Shown here piece after piece: positions 1-7,810 of a stretch of DNA of 64,000 nucleotides. A program made the position numbers and the translations under genes. This stretch comes from Anaerolineaceae bacterium. GTDB lineage: Bacteria; Chloroflexota; Anaerolineae; Aggregatilineales; Phototrophicaceae. The notes under the pieces are model-generated. The model had not been told where the DNA came from and searched no databases. It was given only the letters and a program-made list of their open reading frames with translations. The stretch's first letter is position 1. Each line of letters starts with the position of its first letter. Where the stretch lies: NCBI GenBank assembly GCA_020634165.1, contig JACKCF010000001.1, positions 682,001 through 746,000 on the forward strand, written 5' to 3'.

Positions 1-1
1 C

Positions 2-937
2 CGCGCCAATTCCATCATTCAACTGTCCGAACCCGCCGCTGGCATCGTTGCTCCGGCCATCGCAGGCTTCGTTTTTGCGCTGGTTGGCGTCGTGGGGACA
101 CTCGCCGTCGACCTGCTGACTTTTCTTATAGCCTTTCTTGTCATTCTCAATGTGCATATCCCACGTCCGCAAAAGACCCAGGATGCAGCCGAGCATCAGC
201 GCTCGATCCTGGCGGACATGACGACCGGTGTGCGCTACCTTTGGCAAAAGCGGCCATTGTTTTGGGCCGTTCTGTTCTTAACTCTGCTGAACTTCCTGAT
301 CGCGGGTTCCGGTGTTCTGATGACCCCCTACATTCTGGCGCGCACAGGCAGCGAAGCCCAACTCGGCATTCTGCTCAGCCTGATGAACCTGGGCGCTCTC
401 GCTGGCGGTATTGTGATGGGCGTTTGGGGTGGCACACGGCCGCGTGTTCACGGCGCCATGATCGGTGCGATTGCGCTTTGCATATTGATGATGACCGTCG
501 GTTTGGCGCAGTCCTTCCCGGCGCTCCTTGTCGCGATGGCGCTCGTCCTGTTCCCGAATATGTTTGCGAATGCGTCTTTTATGTCGATTATGCAGGCCAA
601 GATTGCGCCGGATATGCAGGGGCGCGTCTTTGCAACGATCAGCCAGGGCGCCATGCTGATGATTCCGGTAGCGTATCTATTGGCGGGACCGCTCGCGGAT
701 AAAGTCTTTGAACCTGCCGTTCAGACAGGAGTGTGGTCCGTATTCGCTCCTTTCTTTGGTTCAGAAGCGGGCGCGGGCATGGGCATGCAGATTTTCATTT
801 ACGCGGGTTTGGCGCTCGTCGCATCGGTGGCCATGTATGCGATGCCCTCAATCCGCCGCCTGGAAGCCACATTACCAGACTTTGCCCCCGTCGCCGAAGA
901 AGAACCAGAGTTGGTCGTAGAAGCAGCAGCCGTCTAG
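2..937 (+). CDS. MFS permease (macrolide-efflux-like), 5' end missing
   Basis: The reading frame is open from the first bases of the window, so the true start lies to the left; a GTG at 92 is internal. About 311 residues are visible, enough for roughly the last eight hydrophobic segments of a 12-helix major facilitator. The visible start (RANSIIQLSEPAAGIVAP) resembles the central loop and helix of the MFS_3/MefA-like exporters, and the chain ends in an acidic Glu/Ala-rich tail. Predicted role: proton-driven export of a small molecule across the cytoplasmic membrane; the substrate cannot be told. The gene converges on the membrane-protein gene at 2153, and an insertion sequence has entered the gap between them, starting about 30 bp after this stop codon. 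Confidence 0.75.
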   Translation, partial: RANSIIQLSEPAAGIVAPAIAGFVFALVGVVGTLAVDLLTFLIAFLVILNVHIPRPQKTQDAAEHQRSILADMTTGVRYLWQKRPLFWAVLFLTLLNFLIAGSGVLMTPYILARTGSEAQLGILLSLMNLGALAGGIVMGVWGGTRPRVHGAMIGAIALCILMMTVGLAQSFPALLVAMALVLFPNMFANASFMSIMQAKIAPDMQGRVFATISQGAMLMIPVAYLLAGPLADKVFEPAVQTGVWSVFAPFFGSEAGAGMGMQIFIYAGLALVASVAMYAMPSIRRLEATLPDFAPVAEEEPELVVEAAAV

Positions 938-954
938 AAGAAATCGTGTTGTAG

Positions 955-968
955 GGACGCAGCATGCT
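955..968 (+). repeat. Left half of a palindrome split by the IS
   Basis: GGACGCAGCATGCT here is repeated in inverted form as AGCATGCTGCGTCC at 2127-2140. Removing the IS and one copy of AGCATGCT rebuilds the perfect 20-bp palindrome GGACGCAGCATGCTGCGTCC between two convergent genes, where it may have acted as a terminator hairpin or REP-like element. Confidence 0.65.
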
Positions 969-2126
969 AGTAGCTATGCACAATAGCGTGAACACTCACG
1001 CAGGCCCTTCGATGACTTTGAATAAGAGTAAATCTTCAACTGACCAGCGATGGGTCGCTAAACCAGCCGCCATCGCTGGTGTCTTTTTCACCCACCGCAG
1101 TCGCCGGGATGACCGGGATGAAAGATAAATCGCCTGTGCCAAGCTGCGATGGTAAGTGCAGAAATTGTAGACACAGCCCATAAGAAATAGGCCATCTTGC
1201 AAGGTAGCCTGACGCCGAGCACTGGCTCGCGTGCGCCGGGCCAAACAAGCTAAGCGTTGGCGGACTGTGCCATTGAAACGCTCAATAAATGAGCTGTTGA
1301 TGTGTTGACCACCGCCTGATCGCAGCAGCAAGGACTTGGCCTGTGCCCGTGTCCCAATGGTCACAACCTGTTCGGTGTTGCCACGTTGGTTGCCGCGTGC
1401 CTTAACAACCTGCGTCAAGATAATGTTGTTCCAAAACACCATCTTCATACGTCCGTTTTTGCCAACAGAGTGCGCTGAACGAAAGGCTTTGCGAATGGCA
1501 GTCTGATACATATTGAAGCCGTCAACAGCCAGCAGCAAGGGGCGACAGAGGGCACATCGAGCCACTTGTTGCAAACAAGCAACAATCATGGCCTTGCTGC
1601 GTTTCACATCCACCGCGCCACCTAGCCACAGGCGCGTACTGACCATGATGGCCAATGTCATCCACATTACCCCGCCTTGCACACGCACTTTGATCTCATC
1701 TGCTTGCACATGCATCAAATCCCACTTCCTTTGCCACACGGTCGCTTCATGCACGCCGCGACTATGCTGACCCGCTTTGTGATACCAGCGTCTCACCGTG
1801 CGCCGATCCAACCCATACGCTTCCACAATCGCTTGCGGCGGACAGCCATAGGCTAACAACGTCACCACCACCGTGAATATTTCTGGTTTCTTTAGGTGGT
1901 AGTAGGCACTCCCATATGTCTCGCTAAATGTCCCCTGACAGCTTTTACACCGATAGCGTTTTTCCTGGCGACTATGGATGCTAATGTGTCCATCCTTGCC
2001 ACTTGTGCCACATCTTGGACATAATTGTTCTTGAGGGTTCATGTACCATTTCTTTCTCTTGGTCGAGATGAAATTGTTACTAGAACCCTTCCTTATTTGC
2101 AAATCACGCTATCTCGTACACCTACC
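969..2126 (-). mobile_element. IS1-like insertion sequence with terminal inverted repeats and 8-bp target duplication
   Basis: The element is about 1,158 bp. Its left end (AGTAGCTATGCACA then ATAGCGTGA at 983-991) and the inverted right end (TCACGCTAT at 2104-2112) form imperfect terminal inverted repeats, with the GTAG near each tip and the inner ATAGCGTGA block identical. AGCATGCT flanks it at 961-968 and 2127-2134; eight to ten bases is the usual duplication length for IS1-family elements. One transposase ORF on the minus strand fills it. Since the duplicated octamer is itself a palindrome, the edges could be shifted by a base. It separates two convergent genes and disrupts neither. Confidence 0.75.
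996..2042 (-). CDS. IS1-like DDE transposase with N-terminal zinc ribbon
   Basis: A 348-residue protein when started at the ATG at 2042 (MNPQEQLCPRCG); the frame is open 20 codons further upstream, but the zinc-ribbon start is the better choice. Cysteines 8/11 and 32/35 form a CxxC...CxxC ribbon as in InsA-like proteins, followed by a helix-turn-helix (about 63-90). Candidate catalytic acids are D115 (VQADEIKV), D174 (LLAVDGF) and E254 in SSFIERFNGTVRQRL, the typical IS1-type glutamate region followed by basic residues. Unlike classical IS1 with two frames joined by frameshift, this is one continuous frame. It looks intact, so the element may still be mobile. Confidence 0.85.
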   Translation of the reverse strand: MNPQEQLCPRCGTSGKDGHISIHSRQEKRYRCKSCQGTFSETYGSAYYHLKKPEIFTVVVTLLAYGCPPQAIVEAYGLDRRTVRRWYHKAGQHSRGVHEATVWQRKWDLMHVQADEIKVRVQGGVMWMTLAIMVSTRLWLGGAVDVKRSKAMIVACLQQVARCALCRPLLLAVDGFNMYQTAIRKAFRSAHSVGKNGRMKMVFWNNIILTQVVKARGNQRGNTEQVVTIGTRAQAKSLLLRSGGGQHINSSFIERFNGTVRQRLACLARRTRASARRQATLQDGLFLMGCVYNFCTYHRSLAQAIYLSSRSSRRLRWVKKTPAMAAGLATHRWSVEDLLLFKVIEGPA

Positions 2127-2140
2127 AGCATGCTGCGTCC
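2127..2140 (-). repeat. Right half of a palindrome split by the IS
   Basis: AGCATGCTGCGTCC is the inverted partner of 955-968. AGCATGCT (2127-2134) is the target duplication; GCGTCC completes the pre-insertion palindrome. Confidence 0.65.
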
Positions 2141-2152
2141 GTTATATATTTC

Positions 2153-4573
2153 TCAATCTGGAATCGAAATCGTCCCGACCATCACCGCATTCTGACCCGC
2201 GAATTCGCCATCCAACACGGGCAGATTGGTCAATTGGCCATCGTCCGCCAGCCGATACCATCCCATGCGCACGCCATACTCACCTGGCGGCAGGTCTGCC
2301 AGATCAAAACGGACTGTTTCCGCGCGTCCCTCTCCGGCAGCGAATCTGCCCAATGGCATATCGTTCTGCAAAACAGGCTGCCCACTTGCATCGATAATGT
2401 GTACGAAACGCACCATATGGTCATCAATTGCTTCGTCAAACTGCCACCACATAGATAAATCAGCGATCTCCAGGTCATGGTGTAGTTGTGCGGCTGCAAT
2501 GTGGATGCCACCCTCGATGGCCACCTGGGAGGAAGGCAGCGAGTAAAGCCAATCGACCTGGGCATCATCAAGCGTAACCGAACGGCATGCCAGTGTGTCA
2601 TCATATTGAATCGGACAGGGTGGCTCCAGGCGGTAGGTCAGCGTATGGAATCCGGCTTCTGTGATAGGCACTGTCAGCGTCAATTCCTGAGTCCCATTGA
2701 CCGTCACGCGCTGAATTAAGCGCCCATCGACCTCAATCACGAGCGTGCGCTCATCGCCTGTCACTGCTTGCTGGATCGTGATCCAGGCCGCTGATGGGCT
2801 GTAGATATAGCTATTTGTCGGCTGCTGAATCTCAATTGGGCGTGGCATTTCATCGACCACCTGCCATAGAGCCACAGTCTCGCTCTGTGGCACATCGAAA
2901 ATAGCGATCTGCTCATCTTCGTAAGTTGGCTGACCGAGTTGGTCCAGCAAGCGCTGGTTGAGGCCCTCGTCAGATGTGTAGCGCGTCTTGTGATAGATCA
3001 CCATATCGGCCCCGACCTCGTTCAGCAGTGCCGGATTGAGCGTTGCCTGCAAGATGTACAGCTTGGCTGGATTGACGGGCGTCGTTCGCGAAACCTGTCC
3101 GGCGATCAGTGGCAGGTGATGGGCCGTTTGCAGCAGCAGCGCATCTTTGGCCGCCAGCAGATTTTCATATGGCACGTTGAACACAGCACGCACATTGTCA
3201 CGCTGTCGCAAATCTGCTACCGCCTGCGGAATCTCCGCCGAGCGCGTCGGCATCGGCCAGTAAAATTGGTACTCAAACAGGATGATGGCCGCCGCAATGA
3301 TGAATAGGCCGATGCGTAGGGGCACAATATATTGTGCCCTTCGCTGCATCCGAATGCGCTCAGACAACGCTTTTGCCCCGAACCCCGCCAACATCGCCAC
3401 CGCCAGCGCCAACCCAAAAGCAAAGCGTCCGGGTGTGCGCGCGATGCTGAACCCTGGCAAGTTTTGTATAGCCGCCCAGGGCAGCGTGACATAGGTTTCA
3501 TAGCCATCACCGACATCGAGCACCACAGGCTGATCGAACACTTTCAGCACCGGACCCAGTGCCAGCACCCATACGACGACCGCCACCAGCAGCCACCACC
3601 GCGCCCGACCCTGTCCGCGCCACAGTCCGATGATCGCCAGCAAGGCCACCAACACGCCCACATAAGCTGAGCCTTCCGTCAAATTCGTGCCGAGCACCGC
3701 GCGTGGATAGCTCAGCAGCGCATCAAACACTGGATTGAAGAACGAGGGAGTTGCTATCGCCAGCGCATCCAGGCTGAAGCGTACATAGCCCTGTGTTCCG
3801 CTGTAGGCCGGTTCCGCCAGAATATCGACCACGACGGGCAGCAGATACAGCGCATAAATGACCCCGCCAATCAACCCGACCAGTAGCACACGCCCCGCAC
3901 CGCGCCAATCTTTTTTCCACACGCGCGCTAACCAGAACAGCCCACTGATCGGCAGAAGCACATAGATACTCTGCAAAATGTGCCCCATCGGGGACAGGAG
4001 AAAGAAAATGACCGCCGCAGCCAGCCATCGCCAATTCAGGCGCGGCGCTTCCACCAGTTTGAACAGCGCCAGCAGGTACAGCGGGAACGGCCACATGACG
4101 ATCAGTCCGCTGTGACCATCGGCCACATGGCTCTGGAAAACGGGCGCGGCCATGAAAACCAGCCCCGCAATCAGCGCCGGAAAAATAGAAGCTGCTTGCA
4201 GACGATCCCGTGCCAGCAGGAACATCGCCCAGCCATTGAGTGCCAGCGTCAGCCAGATCGTCAGGTTAAAGGCCAGCGCCAGCGGCATGACAAAGGCGAA
4301 TAGGCCCATTGGTAATACATACAGCGGCACCGACAAAAATACCGTGCTGCTGAACCCGTCGGGGTAGCCCAGGTTGCTCTGATAGAAAAAATCCTGTCCG
4401 GTGCGCAGACTATGGGTAAACCACCACATATGCCGCGCCACCTCGCCGCTGTCGCTGGTATCGCCGCCAATGAGCCGCGTGCTGGCGGTCAGTATGGATG
4501 GGAACGTTATCAGCAGGGCGACGACAAAAAACAGGGCGATGATCGGCAGATGCAGGCGGAAAAAAGCGCGCAT
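2153..4573 (-). CDS. GT-C-like polytopic membrane protein with C-terminal outer domain
   Basis: An 806-residue protein. Residues 1 to about 470 contain some eleven hydrophobic helices; the first outer loop has an acidic motif (GGDTSDSGEVARHMWW) in the place where GT-C glycosyltransferases such as the PMT/YfhO-like families carry catalytic or metal-binding Asp. From about 480 a soluble, extracytoplasmic part follows, rich in beta strands, and ends without a further anchor. The family role would be transfer of a sugar from a lipid carrier outside the membrane, but no specific acceptor can be named. It stands alone on the minus strand; the next gene upstream is divergent. A similar but not identical protein lies at 61984. 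The stop is 12 bp from the split palindrome next to the IS. Confidence 0.6.
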   Translation of the reverse strand: MRAFFRLHLPIIALFFVVALLITFPSILTASTRLIGGDTSDSGEVARHMWWFTHSLRTGQDFFYQSNLGYPDGFSSTVFLSVPLYVLPMGLFAFVMPLALAFNLTIWLTLALNGWAMFLLARDRLQAASIFPALIAGLVFMAAPVFQSHVADGHSGLIVMWPFPLYLLALFKLVEAPRLNWRWLAAAVIFFLLSPMGHILQSIYVLLPISGLFWLARVWKKDWRGAGRVLLVGLIGGVIYALYLLPVVVDILAEPAYSGTQGYVRFSLDALAIATPSFFNPVFDALLSYPRAVLGTNLTEGSAYVGVLVALLAIIGLWRGQGRARWWLLVAVVVWVLALGPVLKVFDQPVVLDVGDGYETYVTLPWAAIQNLPGFSIARTPGRFAFGLALAVAMLAGFGAKALSERIRMQRRAQYIVPLRIGLFIIAAAIILFEYQFYWPMPTRSAEIPQAVADLRQRDNVRAVFNVPYENLLAAKDALLLQTAHHLPLIAGQVSRTTPVNPAKLYILQATLNPALLNEVGADMVIYHKTRYTSDEGLNQRLLDQLGQPTYEDEQIAIFDVPQSETVALWQVVDEMPRPIEIQQPTNSYIYSPSAAWITIQQAVTGDERTLVIEVDGRLIQRVTVNGTQELTLTVPITEAGFHTLTYRLEPPCPIQYDDTLACRSVTLDDAQVDWLYSLPSSQVAIEGGIHIAAAQLHHDLEIADLSMWWQFDEAIDDHMVRFVHIIDASGQPVLQNDMPLGRFAAGEGRAETVRFDLADLPPGEYGVRMGWYRLADDGQLTNLPVLDGEFAGQNAVMVGTISIPD

Positions 4574-4689
4574 GTCTATCTCCAGAGTGCAGGATCAGGG
4601 CGCGGCTGATTGTAGCCCAGGCCGATTTGGCTGAGTAGGGCACACCAAGCGCTACCCGACTCACCCGCGCCAACAGCGGCACAATTCGC

Positions 4690-4695
4690 TATACT
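4690..4695 (+). promoter_or_regulatory. Candidate -10 element for the GNAT gene
   Basis: GCTATACT puts TATACT 27 bp before the ATG at 4723, with AGGAG (4708-4712) as ribosome binding site in between. No good -35 is visible. Confidence 0.4.
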
Positions 4696-4722
4696 GCCGC
4701 CGTACACAGGAGCCAACTACCC

Positions 4723-5169
4723 ATGCTCGACATCACTTTCCGCACCGCCGCCCACCGTGACCTACCCGCGCTAGCCGCCCTAGTCCAGCAGTTGGATGTC
4801 GGCGACGATGAGCTATTCGCGCTGGATGCCCTCGAACGCGCTTTTTTGAGCATCCAGAACAATCGCTTTCATGAGATTTACGTAGCGGTCATCGACGGCG
4901 AACCGCGTGCCATGTTCACTATGCTGATCCTCCAGCATTTGTCGCATAATGCGCGCCTGGTCGCTGAATTGCATGATGTGGTGGTCGATGCTGATCTGCG
5001 GGGGCAGGGTATCGGCAAAGCTTTAGTCCATTTCGCCATCGACCGCGCCCGATCTGCGGGCTGCGATAAAATCATGCTCAACAGCAATCGCAAGCGAGAA
5101 GCTGCCCACCGCTTTTATCTGGATAATGGCTTTAAGCAGCACGGCCTCAGCTTTTACTATGACTTATAA
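4723..5169 (+). CDS. GNAT family N-acetyltransferase
   Basis: A 148-residue protein, normal length for a single-domain GNAT. Motif A with the acetyl-CoA pyrophosphate loop is seen as DLRGQGIGKAL (R-G-Q-G-I-G), preceded by the beta-4 strand ELHDVVVDA; motif B is the NRKREAAHRFYLDNGF segment near the C-terminus, a signature of amino-group acetyltransferases. It should transfer acetyl from acetyl-CoA to an amine or amino acid in the cytoplasm; the substrate is unknown. The start is supported by AGGAG ten bases upstream. It is monocistronic and followed by a repeat-filled intergenic stretch. Confidence 0.88.
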   Translation: MLDITFRTAAHRDLPALAALVQQLDVGDDELFALDALERAFLSIQNNRFHEIYVAVIDGEPRAMFTMLILQHLSHNARLVAELHDVVVDADLRGQGIGKALVHFAIDRARSAGCDKIMLNSNRKREAAHRFYLDNGFKQHGLSFYYDL

Positions 5170-5172
5170 ATG

Positions 5173-5207
5173 CAGTGCTGAGTGCCGAGGACTGAGTGCT
5201 GAGTTTT
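5173..5207. repeat. Degenerate heptamer tandem repeat
   Basis: Five consecutive 7-mers: CAGTGCT, GAGTGCC, GAGGACT, GAGTGCT, GAGTTTT. Inverted versions occur at 6592-6619 and 6686-6720, and a related run at 10366-10393. They resemble the short tandemly repeated repetitive (STRR) heptamers known from cyanobacteria. Confidence 0.6.
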
Positions 5208-5228
5208 GCTTGCGAGCACGGTAGATTG

Positions 5229-5310
5229 TTTTGAACCACAAAGCCTCAAAGAGCGCAAAGAAAAACAAGTGATTCAACACAGAGACGCAAAGGCACAGAG
5301 ACACAGAGTT
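5229..5310 (+). repeat. Dispersed 80-bp intergenic repeat, copy A
   Basis: Begins GTTTTGAACCACAAAG, continues with AGAGCGCAAAGAAAAA and ends in ACACAGAGACGCAAAGG-type and CACAGAGACACAGAG units. It matches in inverted orientation the block at 6481-6562 over nearly its whole length. Confidence 0.75.
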
Positions 5311-5364
5311 AAAAGTAGTACTGAGGATTGAGAGCGTGATTGCAAAAGCAAGCGTGATTACTAC

Positions 5365-5426
5365 TTAGTCCCGCCGGAAGCTGAAGCATCCGGCTAGCCC
5401 AAAGCCAAGTCCACTCAAGGGACTAA
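5365..5426. repeat. Nested palindromic element
   Basis: Outer arms TTAGTCCC (5365-5372) and GGGACTAA (5419-5426) pair perfectly. Inside are GCCGGA/TCCGGC (5373-5378 with 5389-5394), GGCTAGCC (5392-5399) and a competing AGTCC/GGACT hairpin (5408-5412 with 5420-5424). There is no U-tract, so it is not a plain terminator; it looks like a REP- or MITE-like unit or a structured RNA. Confidence 0.5.
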
Positions 5427-5555
5427 ACACGCCAACACGCAGCGGGTCAGAGTGCCTTTAGTGCACTTCCCACTGCCCAAATACAGCCGCATGACTTCAG
5501 TCTGCGGCGGAGCAAGCTACATATTCTGAGTACTGAGTTCCACTTGCGATCAATC

Positions 5556-6479
5556 TTAGCCATGATATCGTTCTTCAAGATACGGATACAGGCCGCCTAA
5601 TGCTTCGATGAGGTCATCCCCGCGCAGTCCAGATTGATACAGTTGGAGAGCGTGATGATAATCGACGTCTAGCAAACGGTGATGATAAAATTCCTTGTTA
5701 GTGCCTTCTGCACTGCCCCAGAAAATTTTAAGCTGAACTTGAGAAAATACCGTCTGATACCCATCGGTTAGGTATTCATCCAGGATAGCCATGATGCCAT
5801 CTAAGATCACAGGTATATTTTCGTTTGGTTGCCAGATACGGATACCAATCGTCATCTGCGCGAAGTTCTCGCGGCACACATATCCATATGCTGGAAGCAA
5901 TTCATAGTAGTTACTGTAGAAATCTACATCAGGCGATGTGTAGTTACTCCAATGGTAGCTATCAATCGCTGATCGTATCTGCTGTTGCAAACTCGTATTT
6001 ATGGATACTCCCGATTGACTTTCTGCATATCCACAGTCGGAACTTTCCATACTTATTGGTGTGATACGGGCAATGGCTGTAGCAGTCTCAAACACAGGGA
6101 TGGGAGTTCTGGGTGTTTCTGTCACAATTGCAGTTGCTGTTTGGGCGACTCGTGTTTGCTGCTGCACCACACTCGTGAAAGTGGACACTAATTCAATGGC
6201 ATAGGCTGTACTGGTTAAGTCTCTATATTGGCGGTCTCTGATATAGTCTAGGTATCTTGCAGTTGCCGTAAGATTTAATATCCTAGCAGTTGCTGGTGCA
6301 TGAGTCTCATACCCAGGCGCACCTTGGGTCACAGTATGAACGATCTGCGATGCTGTTTTCTCCCAAGATTCAAGTGTCGCCATTGGCTCACTACCTTGCT
6401 CAGGCAGCGTGATCGTAAACGCTAGCATAATCATCAGACTGAGCAGAATCCCAAGCGTCGCAAGCAGCTTTTTAATCAT
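5556..6479 (-). CDS. Secreted or membrane-anchored hypothetical protein
   Basis: A 307-residue protein I do not recognise. It opens with MIKKLLATLG and a hydrophobic stretch (about 5-25), either a signal peptide or a single anchor; no lipobox Cys follows. Residues 30-145 are Ala/Thr-rich and low in complexity, with repeated TATA-like segments, probably an extended stalk. The C-terminal half (about 148-305) is more globular, with three Cys (including C148-type DCGY and YVCRENF) that could form disulphides, and many Tyr. Its ATG lies directly at the edge of an inverted intergenic repeat copy, and another copy sits beyond its stop, so the gene is framed by repeats. Composition is slightly more AT-rich than its neighbours. 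Confidence 0.6.
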   Translation of the reverse strand: MIKKLLATLGILLSLMIMLAFTITLPEQGSEPMATLESWEKTASQIVHTVTQGAPGYETHAPATARILNLTATARYLDYIRDRQYRDLTSTAYAIELVSTFTSVVQQQTRVAQTATAIVTETPRTPIPVFETATAIARITPISMESSDCGYAESQSGVSINTSLQQQIRSAIDSYHWSNYTSPDVDFYSNYYELLPAYGYVCRENFAQMTIGIRIWQPNENIPVILDGIMAILDEYLTDGYQTVFSQVQLKIFWGSAEGTNKEFYHHRLLDVDYHHALQLYQSGLRGDDLIEALGGLYPYLEERYHG

Positions 6480-6480
6480 T

Positions 6481-6562
6481 TTCCTCTGTGTCTCTGAGCC
6501 TTAGTGCCTCTGTGTTAAATCTTTTTCTTTGCGCTCTTCGTGCCTTTGTGGTTCAAAACAGT
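6481..6562 (-). repeat. Dispersed 80-bp intergenic repeat, copy B (inverted)
   Basis: Read on the minus strand it starts GTTTTGAACCACAAAGGCAC, then GAAGAGCGCAAAGAAAAA and ends in CAGAGACACAGAGG. It mirrors 5229-5310, so the gene between them is enclosed by an inverted repeat about 1.17 kb apart. Confidence 0.75.
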
Positions 6563-6591
6563 CTTCCATACCCATAAACAGATTGAATCGG

Positions 6592-6720
6592 CACTCAGCA
6601 CTCAGTCCTCAGCACTGCTCTTAACTCTGTGTTGCGCTTTTCTTTGCGCCCTTCGCCTCTTTGCGCCTTTGCGTTAAATCTCTTTGACTCAGCACTCGTT
6701 ACTCAGTCCTCAGCACTGTT
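6592..6720. repeat. Heptamer runs and partial third copy of the 80-bp repeat
   Basis: CACTCAG, CACTCAG, TCCTCAG, CACTGCT (6592-6619), then a decayed copy of the CACAGAG/GCAAAG repeat (about 6622-6684), then GACTCAG, CACTCGT, TACTCAG, TCCTCAG, CACTGTT (6686-6720), ending one base before the stop codon of the next gene. Confidence 0.6.
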
Positions 6721-6721
6721 T

Positions 6722-7810
6722 TTACCGCCCGACGTTCTTCAGACCATTCCCCGTCAGCACCAGCACCAGCGATTCACCCTCCGGGACCATCTCACGCAGT
6801 TGCGGCAGGGCAGCCAGCGTCACCGAACTGGTCGGCTCAGCGATGAACCCATGCTGTGCCAGGGTCGCCTGGGCTGGCAGAATATCACTCTCAGCGACGC
6901 GCAGGGCCGTACCGTCGCTCTCCCGAATGGCTTCTAGCACGGCTTTCCCACGAACGGGTACTTTCACGATGATGCCATCGGCCACCGTTTGCTGAACCTC
7001 ATACACAGGTGGTTCAGCCGCGCCGCTTTCCCAGCCACGCACAACCGGATCGCTGTTGGCGGCCTGAACAGCAAACAATCGCGGAACCCGTTCGATGAGT
7101 CCGCCTGCTTTCAGCTTGGCGAACCCCCGCGTGATCCCCAGGAACAATCCACCATGCCCGACAGGCGTCGCAATGGCATATGGCGCTTTACGGCCCATCT
7201 GCTCATACAGTTCATAAGCAGCAGTCATCTGGCCCAGTAAAAAATATGGACTCCAGGCGTGGCTGGCATAGGGTATTGATTCAGCCGCGCGTTCGCAGGC
7301 TTCGGTTTTAGCATGCTGCGGACCCTCGACTTCTTCCAGAGTGCCGCCAAATGCCCGTATAAGGGCCTTTTTAGCCGGAGAACCGCTGGCAGGGACGAAG
7401 ATACGGGAGCGGATGCCCAGCGCGCTGCTATAGGCGGCTACCGATGCCCCCGCATTGCCGGAGGAATCTTCGACGACTTCCGTCACCCCCTGGGCGGCGA
7501 TGTGGTTTAGCATCGTCACCGTGCCACGATCTTTGTAGCTGCCAGTCGGGTTGAGGTATTCCAGCTTGAGATATAGCTCACGCTCATCGATGCTGGTTTT
7601 TGCCAGGGGCGTCATGCCCTCACCCAGGCTGATGCGCTTCTTGACGGGCAGCATGGCGCCATAGCGCCACAAAGAAAAATCGCCCTGGTCGATACTATGA
7701 GCATCGAACGCGGGCAATTCAGCGAAATCAATCGGGTTGTGGCAGGCTGTGCAGCGCCAATCCAGCGGCTGCGCTTCTTTGCCGCATACCGTGCAAATGA
7801 GTGTGCTCAC
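6722..7810 (-). CDS. Threonine-synthase-like PLP enzyme with N-terminal zinc ribbon
   Basis: A 362-residue fold-type II PLP enzyme. A small zinc ribbon uses C6/C9 and C20/C23; the PLP-binding lysine is expected at K93 in NPTGSYKDRG, and EDSSGNAGAS is the Asn/Ser loop that binds the cofactor ring. Threonine synthases convert O-phosphohomoserine to threonine, and this could be one, but related enzymes (threonine dehydratase, diaminopropionate or cysteate synthases) share these motifs. It is shorter than, and distinct from, the threonine synthase at 16340. The GTG start at 7810 overlaps the stop of the upstream phosphotransferase gene by 4 bp (GTGA), so both are probably translated together. Confidence 0.75.
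   Translation of the reverse strand: MSTLICTVCGKEAQPLDWRCTACHNPIDFAELPAFDAHSIDQGDFSLWRYGAMLPVKKRISLGEGMTPLAKTSIDERELYLKLEYLNPTGSYKDRGTVTMLNHIAAQGVTEVVEDSSGNAGASVAAYSSALGIRSRIFVPASGSPAKKALIRAFGGTLEEVEGPQHAKTEACERAAESIPYASHAWSPYFLLGQMTAAYELYEQMGRKAPYAIATPVGHGGLFLGITRGFAKLKAGGLIERVPRLFAVQAANSDPVVRGWESGAAEPPVYEVQQTVADGIIVKVPVRGKAVLEAIRESDGTALRVAESDILPAQATLAQHGFIAEPTSSVTLAALPQLREMVPEGESLVLVLTGNGLKNVGR

Larger units (their letters stand above)
5170..5555. other. Repeat-filled intergenic region
   Basis: No gene is seen. The stretch is a mosaic of low-complexity and palindromic units: GAGTGCT-type heptamers (5173-5207), an 80-bp CACAAAG/CACAGAG-rich block (5229-5310), a nested palindrome (5365-5426), hairpins at about 5451-5467 and 5487-5507, and another short heptamer run (about 5524-5540). 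Confidence 0.7.

Noticed and set aside
92..94. GTG as start of the first MFS gene
   Set aside because: The frame is open to the window edge and the upstream residues fit the MFS fold, so the gene is simply cut.
6592..6720. Possible CRISPR array from the repeated CACTCAG units
   Set aside because: Units are 7 bp in direct tandem without spacers and no cas genes are near.
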